Source of the DNA: Linnemannia schmuckeri
Taxonomy: Eukaryota; Mortierellomycota; Mortierellomycetes; Mortierellales; Mortierellaceae
Length of the DNA: 64,000 nt
Assembly: GCA_029449235.1 (NCBI GenBank)
Contig: JANATG010000010.1
Location: forward strand, 186,001-250,000
Direction of reading: 5' to 3'
Of this stretch, positions 46,275 to 55,276 are shown one piece after another. Numbering within the stretch: the first letter of the stretch is position 1; each line of letters starts with the position of its first letter. Both the position numbers and the translations under genes were made by a program. Below the pieces are notes generated by a model, which was not told the origin of the DNA, ran no database searches, and worked only from the letters and a program-made list of their open reading frames with translations.

Positions 46275-46442
46275 TTGAATTTTGTGCTCGTTTGTTCTTT
46301 GACCTTCTCTTTTAAGTCTGCGCCATGGGTCTGGAGGGACTTTCGACTGCAAAATGCATGATTGCAAGGTGCACCTCAATGTTCGCCCAATTTTCTTTCT
46401 TTTATTCACCCCTTCTCATTCGTATTCTTCTTTCTTCTCTTC

Positions 46443-46511
46443 CCTTTTTCCTTTTTCCTTTTTCCTTTTTCCTTTTTCCTTTTTCCTTTTTCCTTTTTCC
46501 TTTTTCCTTTT
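46443..46511. repeat. CCTTTTT heptamer tandem repeat, about 10 copies
   Basis: A near-perfect 7-bp tandem array, pyrimidine on the + strand, ending about 140 bp before the start of F-box gene 2, probably in its core promoter or leader. Confidence 0.9.
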
Positions 46512-46649
46512 CTACAACTCACACTGACTCTCATTCGCACCCATCTTTACATCGACCAGTCTCATGTAAATGTTGGTTGACAGTAAAAAAACACCTTTTA
46601 CTTATTCCTCATTCACTTCCCTATTATTTTTTTCTCATCCACTTTTACT

Positions 46650-48899
46650 ATGTCAGCACCGAGACAAATCCCTCCAGAGATATTCACTCTTATCTTCGAC
46701 AACCTGTCGCATGAAGACCTCTACCAGTGCCTGTTCGTCTCCCGCCTGTGGCATGACCAAGCCCAAGCCCATGTCTGTAGCGACGTGACCCTCGACACAA
46801 CAAAAACACAGCAGCACAATCGGTCGCTTGTCTCTGCCCTCAAGGTCCGGAAGCATCTCCTTCGCAAGGTCACTTGGCGATCTAGGAGACACGACCGTAG
46901 TGATGCCCTTGAGGATGATTTGTTGGATATCATTCTTGACTACGGTCCAGTTATTGCTCCTGTTGCTGCTATTGCTATTACTGATGCTGCCACTGATACT
47001 GTCACTCCTGCTGCTGATAGTAGTGACAGCCAAAGTAATAACAACACCGACAAGCGTGGTCGTGATCATCCTTCGCGGTCGCTGTCACGGTCGTTCTCCC
47101 GCCTCGCTTCGGCTTTTTGGTCAAGACCAACGAAAACGCCTGCTGCTGCTGCTACTATTGCTACTACTGCTACCACTACAACTATAGCTACTACTATTGC
47201 TGATGCTACTGCTGCTGCCGAAGTTGATCCCACGTCCGATGTCTCGACAACAACATGGCCAATAGGCCCCGGACCTAATCGTCCAGTCTTGCAGCATTTC
47301 ACCTTTACTGAGGATTACCTAACGGGAACTCTACTGGAGATGATTCTGTTCAACCTGATGCCAACAACCTTGACAACTCTGGAAATCTACATCAAACATG
47401 CGGAGCCGGAACAGTCGTACGAGGTCGATATGGAAAAGATTCTGGAAACCTATCCGTACCTCAAGGATCTTTGCCTCGATGGATTGGTGTTTCGATACAC
47501 GCCTATGCGACGCCTCATGAACTCTACTGTCTCTTCTGCCTCTGTCTCTGCCTCTGTTTCTGTTAAGATGGGCTATACAAAGGAACTGGAGGTCGTCGTC
47601 GTCCAGCAGCATCGCCTCGAGACATTCACATTTGGACCAAACCTGTTGAGCCGGGAAGGATCCGATGCGTTTTTGTTTCTTAGACGATTGGGGAACTTGA
47701 AGAAGATCCGCATCAGGTCCACGACAATTTATGCTGAATGTGCTCCCAAAAGTCGACCCTGGGATTTTGGTCGAGCTTTGAAGGAGTACTGTCCGAAACT
47801 GGAGTCGATCGACATTGACGGACCAGTCGTGTTCTGGCTCTTTGACTTTCCCATCCTCCCTTACGACCAGCTCCCTCATATCACCTCGATGGTCCAGGAG
47901 AACCCTGCCTACCTGTCGGAAGTACCGGCAGAGTTGGCACAGCTCCTGAAGGAAAAACGTCTGAAACTGCAACTACTGGACCAGGAGCAAAAAGAGTTGT
48001 TGGAGAGCAAGACTGCGGCTCCATTTTTCCCCATGTTGAAGAAATTGGTTCTTGATGGGGATCATTCATTGTCGGTTCAGGACCTGTTCTCGTTGGGAGT
48101 TCAGGCTCGGTTCTTGACACATTTGGAGATTCTCCGTCCTCCCACACGACACACCGAGCCCTGGGAGGTATATAACAAGGACGACAAGAATGTGGATTCT
48201 GCGCCAACGACGGCACTCCTGTCTGCGGCCGGTCCCGGGGCCATTAGGATGATTGAACTGCAACGACTTCAGTTAAGACGACCTTTCCACAGCGCGGATG
48301 TCATGCTCTTCTTGCAGTTGTGCTCCAGTCTAAAGTTTCTTTCCTTGACAGGTTGCAGTGTTACCTTTGAAAGCCTTGTCGAAGGTTATACAGCAGCTTC
48401 ATCGTCCTTTGATTCTACATCGACAGGAGGAGGAGTAGGAGCACCATACATTCGATCTTGGGCATGCGAAGACACACTGGAGACGCTCAAGATCGGACTG
48501 GATGTCCCCTGCGACTTGCCCAAAGAGCATCACGCAGCTCTCTGGAGGTACTTGAGCCGATTTAAAAAGTTGCGCCATCTTTCCTTGGTACCCACTCTAA
48601 AGCCACGCTGGGTCCTCATACCAACCATTGATTACGGTATCGAGGGCCTTTTCTATGAGGGAGGGATGAGCGAGACATTGGAAAAGCTGGAAATGGTTAC
48701 GACATGGTGGGATGCAGCCGTGGGGAAGGAGATGGTTCTTTGGCTGGCGAAGTCTTGTCCTAGGTTGAAGGATTTGGAGTTGGAGTATCACTTTTTGTTT
48801 AGTGATTTTACTACAATGGATGTTCGACATAGGGCTTTCTTGGAGGATGAGGAGGTGAAGCGGTGTTCTATTCAGAACATTGGTGTGTTGTCGTGGTAA
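46650..48899 (+). CDS. F-box protein with leucine-rich-type C-terminal region, tandem copy 2
   Basis: Intronless, 749 residues, the longest of the three. The F-box reads IPPEIFTLIFDNLSHEDLYQ then CLFVSRLWHDQAQAHVCSDV at residues about 7-47. After KHLLRKVTW comes a low-complexity insert, about residues 105-205, rich in Ala, Thr, Ser and Asp, with a central basic Ser/Arg patch (PSRSLSRSFSRLASAFWSRP). That insert accounts for the extra length over the paralogs. Shared blocks then resume: GPNRPVLQHFTF, LVLDGDHSLSVQDLFSLGVQ, ARFLTH, and the C-terminal FLEDEEVKRCSI. The ATG at 46650 lies just ahead of the F-box. A second, partial copy of the C-terminal motif lies after the stop codon. It probably arose by duplication from the same ancestor as its neighbours; the ubiquitin-ligase role is inferred from the F-box. 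Confidence 0.85.
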   Translation: MSAPRQIPPEIFTLIFDNLSHEDLYQCLFVSRLWHDQAQAHVCSDVTLDTTKTQQHNRSLVSALKVRKHLLRKVTWRSRRHDRSDALEDDLLDIILDYGPVIAPVAAIAITDAATDTVTPAADSSDSQSNNNTDKRGRDHPSRSLSRSFSRLASAFWSRPTKTPAAAATIATTATTTTIATTIADATAAAEVDPTSDVSTTTWPIGPGPNRPVLQHFTFTEDYLTGTLLEMILFNLMPTTLTTLEIYIKHAEPEQSYEVDMEKILETYPYLKDLCLDGLVFRYTPMRRLMNSTVSSASVSASVSVKMGYTKELEVVVVQQHRLETFTFGPNLLSREGSDAFLFLRRLGNLKKIRIRSTTIYAECAPKSRPWDFGRALKEYCPKLESIDIDGPVVFWLFDFPILPYDQLPHITSMVQENPAYLSEVPAELAQLLKEKRLKLQLLDQEQKELLESKTAAPFFPMLKKLVLDGDHSLSVQDLFSLGVQARFLTHLEILRPPTRHTEPWEVYNKDDKNVDSAPTTALLSAAGPGAIRMIELQRLQLRRPFHSADVMLFLQLCSSLKFLSLTGCSVTFESLVEGYTAASSSFDSTSTGGGVGAPYIRSWACEDTLETLKIGLDVPCDLPKEHHAALWRYLSRFKKLRHLSLVPTLKPRWVLIPTIDYGIEGLFYEGGMSETLEKLEMVTTWWDAAVGKEMVLWLAKSCPRLKDLELEYHFLFSDFTTMDVRHRAFLEDEEVKRCSIQNIGVLSW

Positions 48900-48951
48900 T
48901 GTCGCGATTGATAGGCACGACTTGGTTGTGATGGTTGCTCGTGGAGGGTTG

Positions 48952-49026
48952 ATGTTCTTGGAAGATGAGGAAGCGGAACAGTGTTCTATCTGGCGCATCG
49001 TTGTTGCCAGGTACTGCGGAAGTTGA
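48952..49026 (+). pseudogene. Remnant of an F-box paralog C-terminus
   Basis: Just after the stop of F-box gene 2, 25 codons read MFLEDEEAEQCSIWRIVVAR and four more residues to a stop. They match the ends of the intact paralogs (FLEDEEVKRCSI) at FLEDEE, CSI and a following Ile. No upstream part of a gene is attached, so this is a fragment left by unequal crossing-over or tandem duplication of the 3' end. Confidence 0.6.
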
Positions 49027-49044
49027 ATTGGGTTTGTTGGGTAA

Positions 49045-49050
49045 AATAAA
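49045..49050 (+). terminator. Polyadenylation signal AATAAA after F-box gene 2
   Basis: Lies beyond the remnant, so the transcript of F-box gene 2 probably includes the remnant in its 3' UTR. Confidence 0.45.
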
Positions 49051-49272
49051 ATAAATTGCTCTTGATATTTAGTAGCATTAGGTGAAAGACCAGGCTGGTA
49101 GTTGATGTGTAGTTTATTTGTCTCGGATTATGATTGTTAGCGATGACTAAGAGCTGCTTATTGAACCATCCTTGTGTTCAGTCGTGATGGAGTGCCTTTT
49201 CCTCTCTTTTTTTCTTGTTTTGATGTTTGCTCTTCTATTGATACAACAGCATTGGTTGCTTTGAACGAAAAA

Positions 49273-49282
49273 TGCGCCGCGT
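49273..49282 (-). promoter_or_regulatory. GC-rich element ACGCGGCGCA before F-box gene 3
   Basis: Minus-strand match to eight leading bases of the recurring 10-mer, about 320 bp before the ATG at 49600. Confidence 0.4.
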
Positions 49283-49464
49283 ACAAATGTAAATCAAGTC
49301 TTGTCCCTTGTGTGTCCGCCTATTCTTTTTTTTTTTCTCACGTCGTTTGGTTTTGCACATACGCCTCCTTTTTTATGTGCATCGCCCAACTTCTCGTCCT
49401 TGCGTCTCTTCTAACTCGTTGCTATACTCTCCTTTCCTTCTCCCTTCCTTTTCGTTACCTTTTC

Positions 49465-49473
49465 TATTAAAAG
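49465..49473 (+). promoter_or_regulatory. TATA-like box, F-box gene 3
   Basis: TATTAAAAG, 126 bp from its last base to the ATG at 49600. Confidence 0.45.
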
Positions 49474-49599
49474 CACACGGCTAATACATTCACCACTCGT
49501 CATTTATCCTCTCTTCCCCTCTCTTCCTTCTCATTCCTGCCTCCCCTCACCTCCACCTCAACTCCATCTCATCTCTCGTCAAAAAAGAAGAAAAGTAGA

Positions 49600-51645
49600 A
49601 TGTCAACACACCGCCTACTCCCCACTGAAATATTCTCCCAAATATTCACCCACCTCCGCCCTCAAGACCTCTACCATTGTCTTCTCATCTCACGCCAATG
49701 GCACGCGCAAGCAGAACCCTGGCTCTATGGAAACAATGTCACCCTCAACCCAGCCTTCCAAAGAACTCACACTTCCTTTGTCCAGGCCCTCAAGACCCGG
49801 AAACATCTGCTTCGAAAAGTCGAGTGGCAGTCACATTTTCACGGTGGGGAGGTTCTCCTTCCAGAGGATTTGTTGGATATTTTTCTCGATTACCGTCCAC
49901 CACCCGCTGTCGACAACAAGGACAGTAACCAGGACGATGACTCAGGAGCGGCAGAAAGAGCGACTACAACAACAACGACAACGCAGCAAAGGCTGCGGAC
50001 AATGGTCGCGACGAGTTCAGCAGTACCAGGACCCCACCGCCCGAGCCTAACACACTTCTCGTTTGTCGGAGTAGACCACTTTGGATGTCTGCTGAATACG
50101 ATTCTCTTCAACTTGACGACGACCAACTTAACAACACTGGAGCTCGACCTGGTGGGCCATGGGAGTGCCATGATGTATAATGCGGACATAGCTAAAATCC
50201 TGGACACGTTCATTTACCTCAAGACTCTCTCCATTACCGGAAATATGGTCAAATACCAGGCTCCGCCTATAGTAGAGGCGGATTTTTTCTGGCAGCATGT
50301 CGAGGCTCACTCTTCGCCCTTTTCTACGGCAACAGCGACGGCGACTACTATTACAGCAGAAAGTCATCAGCCGTACCGCCTGGAGACGTTCGCGTTTGAC
50401 CCGAGTCTAATGATGAAATCTGACCAGAAAGTGTATGCAATCTTCCGACGACTCGGGAACCTCAAGAGGATCCAGATCCGATCCTCGGTCACCTATTTCC
50501 ACTGCTGTTCCTACAGCTCTCCCTGGGTGGTTGGTCAGATCTTGAGCCGATGCTGTCCAAACTTGGAGGCGATCGATACCTGGGGTCCGGTAGCGCTTTG
50601 GTTCTTTGACCTGCCTATTCTCCCTTCCGACAAGATCCCGCACTTGACTGCCTTGGCTCAGGAGCAGTTGTTGCCACCATCAGATGGGATGTCGATATTT
50701 GGCGCAGAGTTTGGAAGGAATTTGGTGCTGGAACAGCGGTTACAGGCACAGGAGGTGGACGAGCTTCTGGTAGAAGGCAAGGGTATGGTATCGCATTTCC
50801 CGCGATTGAAAACCCTAATTCTTGGACAAGACCATTCTCTTGGAGCACAGGATTTGATTTTATTGGGTCTGCAGGGACGATTCCTTACACATGTCGAGAT
50901 ATACCAGCGGTCTGTTGATCCCAGGTTTGTCTGGGACATGTACAACAAGAATGCGGCTGAGGCTGCGGACGCACTTTCCAACCCGACAATAACGACGACA
51001 ACTATCAGCACCAATAACGCGATTCTCGAGAACAGGCGACTCCGGAAGCGGTGGAAAGTGGGCACTCGCGAAGTCTTGTTGTTCTTGCAGCACTGTTCCA
51101 GTCTCCGCTTCTTCTCCTTGACGGGGCACTGCATCGAATCCAAGTACCTTATCCAGGGCTGCAGTGGCGACGAAGCTGAGGAATTGCCAACAACAGTAGA
51201 GTCTTTGTTTATCGAACCATGGGCGTGCGAGGAGACACTCGAGACTCTCACAATCGGATTCAATATGTCATCCAACCCCTCCAAAGACCACCACGCACTC
51301 GTCTGGAAGCACCTGGGGCGTTTCAAGAGACTCCATTCCCTCAACTTAAAGCTCTCGACCCTTATCCCATCACCTGCCTACGGTGTCGAAGGTCTCCTCA
51401 CAGGCGGAGGTCGGCTCAATGAGACTCTGGAAGAGATCCGATCATTACCATCATGGTGGAAGGTCAAGGATCGTCGAGAGATGGTGCTGTGGTTTGCGAG
51501 GTCGTGTCCAAGGTTGAGAGTGCTTGGGTTGGAACATACCAAGCTGAGGGATGTGGACGGGTGGTCGTTTAGTTCTTTTGTGGGCGATGAGGAGGTGAGG
51601 GAATGTTCTATCCGACGAGTCTTTGTCGAGTCTGCCTACTCTTGA
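49600..51645 (+). CDS. F-box protein with leucine-rich-type C-terminal region, tandem copy 3
   Basis: Intronless, 681 residues. The F-box is LLPTEIFSQIFTHLRPQDLY then HCLLISRQWHAQAEPWLYGN, residues about 6-46. RKHLLRKVEWQSHFHGGEVL links to blocks shared with both paralogs: FLDYRPPP, GPHRPSLTHFSF, LKTLILGQDHSLGAQDLILL, and SLPSWWKVKDRREMVLWFAR, which matches copy 1 almost residue for residue. The C-terminal motif has diverged to FVGDEEVRECSI. A Thr/Gln run at about residue 125 and a Thr/Asn run near 465 are low-complexity inserts. The closeness to copy 1 across the C-terminal third suggests a more recent common origin or gene conversion. AATAAA lies at 51671-51676. Confidence 0.85.
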   Translation: MSTHRLLPTEIFSQIFTHLRPQDLYHCLLISRQWHAQAEPWLYGNNVTLNPAFQRTHTSFVQALKTRKHLLRKVEWQSHFHGGEVLLPEDLLDIFLDYRPPPAVDNKDSNQDDDSGAAERATTTTTTTQQRLRTMVATSSAVPGPHRPSLTHFSFVGVDHFGCLLNTILFNLTTTNLTTLELDLVGHGSAMMYNADIAKILDTFIYLKTLSITGNMVKYQAPPIVEADFFWQHVEAHSSPFSTATATATTITAESHQPYRLETFAFDPSLMMKSDQKVYAIFRRLGNLKRIQIRSSVTYFHCCSYSSPWVVGQILSRCCPNLEAIDTWGPVALWFFDLPILPSDKIPHLTALAQEQLLPPSDGMSIFGAEFGRNLVLEQRLQAQEVDELLVEGKGMVSHFPRLKTLILGQDHSLGAQDLILLGLQGRFLTHVEIYQRSVDPRFVWDMYNKNAAEAADALSNPTITTTTISTNNAILENRRLRKRWKVGTREVLLFLQHCSSLRFFSLTGHCIESKYLIQGCSGDEAEELPTTVESLFIEPWACEETLETLTIGFNMSSNPSKDHHALVWKHLGRFKRLHSLNLKLSTLIPSPAYGVEGLLTGGGRLNETLEEIRSLPSWWKVKDRREMVLWFARSCPRLRVLGLEHTKLRDVDGWSFSSFVGDEEVRECSIRRVFVESAYS

Positions 51646-51670
51646 TGTGTTTTGTGTTTGTTGAGCGAGA

Positions 51671-51676
51671 AATAAA
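51671..51676 (+). terminator. Polyadenylation signal AATAAA, F-box gene 3
   Basis: Canonical signal 25 nt after the stop codon. Confidence 0.5.
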
Positions 51677-52817
51677 GATGTCAATTATTGATGAAATCAC
51701 GTGTGCTGGGCTAAGTAAAAAGAAGAAAAGGGCGGTTAGGATCCCGGATCCTTGTTTGTTCTCAATACATCCTGATGGCAAACGAGTGCCTCCTTGGTGT
51801 CGAAGATCGTCACTTTTGTATTTGACAAAATAAAAAGTCTTCCAGTGTTGATTATTACTTGAAGAGGAATAATGACATGTTCAACGGATATGCTATGCCA
51901 AGAAATGAAAACAAATGGTTATGTCGGTTGAATACACGATCTCCCACAAAAAGATTCGAATGGGATCGAATGGACAACGAACAACAGGCGCCCAAGTCAG
52001 CTTGTGAAATAAGAAGTAAAGCACAGCGAAAGCAAACATGGAATAACATTCCTCCTCCCTTTTTTTTAAGCAACTGTCATTCCAGTTGCTCTTCCTTGAT
52101 TCGTGCTTGTTAGTTGGTGATGGACATACGAATGCATGCTGCACTTGGTTTCGTTTGTTTGGTACATTAACGTCTGTAACTTCCTTATGTCTCCGTTCAT
52201 TCCTCATACAGCCACCGTCCCTCTGCTTCTTAATCCTTTGTTTTTCTCCAACCCAAGGACGATTATATTCACTATCAACGTTCACAACACACGTCCAACG
52301 CTCCAGAGTTGATTCTCTATCCTCAGTTCCGTCATCGCGCTCTTACCTACCTACGCACTTCCTCACTCTTTTTGCCTCCATTTTTCTTCTCTCTCTCCTT
52401 GATGAGCTTGGAGAGCAAAATAAAAGGACACAAGAGAACCCGTTTTGGTCTCATGTTTCTTGTAATCCTCCTTAAGCTTCGAACTTGTTATTATTACTCA
52501 TTCTTGTTCTTTCTTGTCATAATCGCACATGTCCATGTACCTCTTGCTCAACAACAGCACTTTGCCTCTCTTTTTTTTTCATTCACCGCAACGTTTGATA
52601 GCAGTCTTCTGGATATTTGGATCTCTGGCTGTATAAAATAGCATTTCCCACAAGAGCTCTCGCTTTTCTCCTTCTCTTTTTACTTTCTTCTACTTTCCTC
52701 TATATCATCCTCCCTAAGCTACCTAGCTGGTCTCTTTTCTGTCTCCTTGTTCCCTTGCAGATTGAGCAACGATACAGGATCTGACGTCGTTAGGTTGTCT
52801 CTCCCTTCTCTGCAACT

Positions 52818-52818
<1 letters not shown>

Positions 52819-52855
<37 letters not shown>
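52819..52855. repeat. Poly-A tract, 37 nt
   Basis: Uninterrupted A run on the + strand about 30 bp before the hairpin in the SLC25 upstream region. Confidence 0.9.
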
Positions 52856-52856
<1 letters not shown>

Positions 52857-52884
52857 AATCGAGACTTGTGATAAAAAGAAAGGG

Positions 52885-52909
52885 AGGGCCGTATTTTGAC
52901 TACGGCCCT
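52885..52909 (+). repeat. 9-bp perfect hairpin followed by a T run
   Basis: AGGGCCGTA pairs with TACGGCCCT across a 7-nt loop, followed by about ten T. It has the shape of a factor-independent terminator and lies about 140 bp before the SLC25 start codon, possibly in its 5' leader. Confidence 0.6.
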
Positions 52910-53051
52910 TTTTTTTTTCTCTTCTCACTCTTTTCGCCTCACAAAAATAATCTACAGGACCCTTTTTTTTTCGACAAAAAACAGGAAAGCTGGACGAGAT
53001 TCGACAACAACAACAAAAAAAAAAGACAAAAAAGAAAAAGAGACCAAGAAT

Positions 53052-54627
53052 ATGCCGACAGATCCGTCGATCAACCTGTCTACCTCGGCAGCAGCAGCCT
53101 TCTGTGCTCGACTGTGTGTTCACCCTCGTAAGTTATCATTGTTTTTATCTGATCTGGGGGGGCTAGTGATGGTGTCTAAATGATGCATTAATCAGCATAA
53201 TTCAATTGCTAATTTGTTTTAATCGCTGCCTCTCCTTCGTCTTCACTCACCTTCACTCTCCTTTTTCTTACTTCCTTTCTTTCTTTCTTCCTTGTCCATA
53301 AACAAAAAACAACAATACAAAAGTCGATCACTTCAGAGCCTCACTCAACCATGTCCACCATAACCACAATCATCATCAACCACAAGGACTTCGTCCCCGT
53401 CTAACCCACCTCCTCACAACAATCCGTCACCACCTCCACACCCTCCACTCTCACTCTAACCAACCACAACACAAGATTCACCACACAACCTTCCGGGAAC
53501 AGCTCATTCTCTACCGCCGACTATACCATGGCGCACCCCTCGCTCTAATCATCAACGTCCCCGCTCTAGCATTCTTCCTCTCTACTTACGACGCCACAAA
53601 ACACTTCGTCGCCCACCTCTCCTCCCACCTTTCACTCACTCACTTTCAGTTACATCACTTTGAGACACACCTGATCAGTGGAATGATGGCCAAGGTCGCG
53701 GGAACGATCCTGTGGGCTCCACAGATCAAACTTGCAGAGATGCAGGGGAGTCATCACGGACAGCTGTCTCTCCAGGAGGCCTTTCAACTCGTCAAGAAGA
53801 CCGTTTTCAGTGAAGGAAAGAAAGGAGGAATTTGGAGTCTGTGGTCGGGGTACAGGACGACGTTGATAAGTCTATTGCCGTATACGATGTTGTATTTTGC
53901 GACGTATGAAAAGTTGAAGCAGTTTGCGCGGTTGCTTATCATCTCTCGCGAGGAGCAACAACTACAATTACAGGGCAAAGCATCCACTCACACAGTAGCA
54001 ACAGGAGCAGGAGCAGGAAGAGAAATCGACTACAGGACGGATCGACGACCACTGGATCTCGGGACATACATGGCCTGTGTCGCAGGAGCAGTCGCCATCT
54101 CGGCCGCCGTCTGTCATACCGCAGGAGCACTCCGCGTCCACATCCAAGACCACTGGTCCGCCTCGTCTGTTAACTCTGTTTCCACCGTACTTTCAGCAAC
54201 AAAGTCGGCAACTACATCTCTGATAGCGCCATCATCGCCGTCGTCGTCAATGCTCAGGACCTCGGGATCGACAATGACCGCTAAGTTACTGGCCCCATTA
54301 CTAGTCGTCCCGGCTACCCCGCAACACCACTATCACCATTCTCACCTATTGGTGTCTGCTGAAAACGCACACGCTACTGTCACTCAACACGCCAACATGA
54401 CTACCACTACCACAGACTCGCCTGCATACTCACCACGACGACCACTCATGGTTACAGGAACCGAATCACAGCTTCAACGACGGAAACAGTCGAGTAGTGG
54501 AAGCGGAGGATTGTTGAGGAGGATCGGACGTGGATTAGGACCTCGCGTAATGTGGACGGCCCCTGGTGTCACGCTGACGACTGCCGGGTTTGAAGTCTTA
54601 CGTAACCTTGCCCTTGGCGTCGTATAA
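53052..54627 (+). CDS. Divergent mitochondrial-carrier-family protein (SLC25)
   Basis: Exons 53052-53127 and 53324-54627 give 459 residues, longer than the usual 300. The first-repeat signature is intact across the splice junction (CVHPLDHFRASL, P-x-D-x-x-R at residues 25-30). It is followed by an unusual His-rich loop of about 50 residues (HHNHNHHQPQG). The second-repeat signature is degenerate (WAPQIKLAEMQ) but is followed by a good repeat end, GYRTTLISLLPYTMLYFATY then EKLKQF. A Ser/Thr/His-rich insert of about 120 residues separates this from the third repeat, whose signature is also eroded (TAPGVTLTTAGFEVLRN). It is probably an inner-membrane carrier of the less conserved branch. The substrate cannot be predicted, because two of three signatures have lost their charged residues. 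AATAAA is at 54694-54699. Confidence 0.7.
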
Positions 54628-54693
54628 GCCTCACCCTTGACTCATTTGTTATATACCCCTCACTGTGGCAAAACACGATTCAAAAAGTTTGAT

Positions 54694-54699
54694 AATAAA
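54694..54699 (+). terminator. Polyadenylation signal AATAAA, SLC25 carrier
   Basis: Canonical signal 67 nt after the stop codon, in the 187-bp gap between two convergent genes. Confidence 0.5.
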
Positions 54700-54814
54700 A
54701 AGTGCCGCACTAAATAATTGCTTTTGAAGAACTTTTTTTTTAAACAATAGGATGTTTCTACAATGATACGCCTATTCTGTATATACGTATTCCCTCCCTC
54801 AAATAGCTGCCCCT

Positions 54815-55276
54815 CTAGAACAAGATAGCAGAAGCGGCAACAACAACAACAACAACAGTAACAATAGCACCCATCCCTCCAACCATCATCTTCCCAGCCG
54901 CATCACTGCTGGCACTACCACCCTTGGGACAAGTAGCAGCCTTTAGGTCTGCCATCACTTTTGTATAATCCGCCCCAAAAGCCACATCTCCACAAACATC
55001 CTTTGCAGAACAGGCCCGGAGCCAGTGATCGGACGAGGACAGCTGGCAGTAGCAGGCGGCTTGGTCCTTTGTCAGGTTGTCGACGATCAAGGCACCGTCC
55101 TTGTTGAGGGGGACCGACGTTACGTTGGCGCAGCTGGGGGCTTGCTGGACGCCGGAGCGGGTGAGGCAGTCGTTGCAGGCTTTGGATAGGACTGGCTCCT
55201 GCGCCTGCGCAGAGATGAAGGTCGCGAAGGTTATGAGGGAGAAAAGGATGGCAGTGGTAGAGACTGAGAAACGCAT
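54815..55276 (-). CDS. Small eight-cysteine secreted protein, probably GPI-anchored
   Basis: Single exon, 153 residues, no recognised family. Residues 1-23 form a signal peptide (hydrophobic core AILFSLITFATFISA). The mature part has eight cysteines at 34, 37, 49, 75, 77, 89, 95 and 116, enough for four disulfides, and two N-glycosylation sequons at Asn51 and Asn67. The C-terminus is Ser/Ala/Gly-rich and then a hydrophobic tail ending in VVVVVVAASAILF, the pattern of a GPI-attachment signal. The eight-cysteine count recalls CFEM proteins, but the spacing differs and the CFEM Asp context is not clear, so I do not assign it. A TATAAAAG on the minus strand (55432-55439) lies 155 bp before the ATG. 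It is probably a cell-wall or plasma-membrane surface protein. Confidence 0.8.
   Translation of the reverse strand: MRFSVSTTAILFSLITFATFISAQAQEPVLSKACNDCLTRSGVQQAPSCANVTSVPLNKDGALIVDNLTKDQAACYCQLSSSDHWLRACSAKDVCGDVAFGADYTKVMADLKAATCPKGGSASSDAAGKMMVGGMGAIVTVVVVVVAASAILF

Larger units (their letters stand above)
45801..46649. other. Intergenic region between F-box genes 1 and 2
   Basis: About 0.85 kb with a poly-A run near 46068-46089, the GC-rich palindromic element at 46265-46274 and a CCTTTTT heptamer array just before the gene. No gene is seen. Confidence 0.5.
51646..53051. other. Upstream region of the SLC25 carrier
   Basis: About 1.4 kb with no recognisable gene. It contains a TATAAAA-like sequence near 52630, a 37-nt poly-A run (52819-52855) and a strong hairpin with a T run (52885-52909), all ahead of the carrier's ATG. 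Confidence 0.5.

Noticed and set aside
46443..46511. CRISPR-like array
   Set aside because: It is a simple 7-bp tandem repeat with no spacers; no CRISPR array or cas gene is present in this eukaryotic window.
33300..51645. Secondary-metabolite biosynthetic cluster
   Set aside because: GST-like genes occur in such clusters, but there is no polyketide synthase, NRPS, terpene cyclase, P450 or other backbone enzyme nearby.
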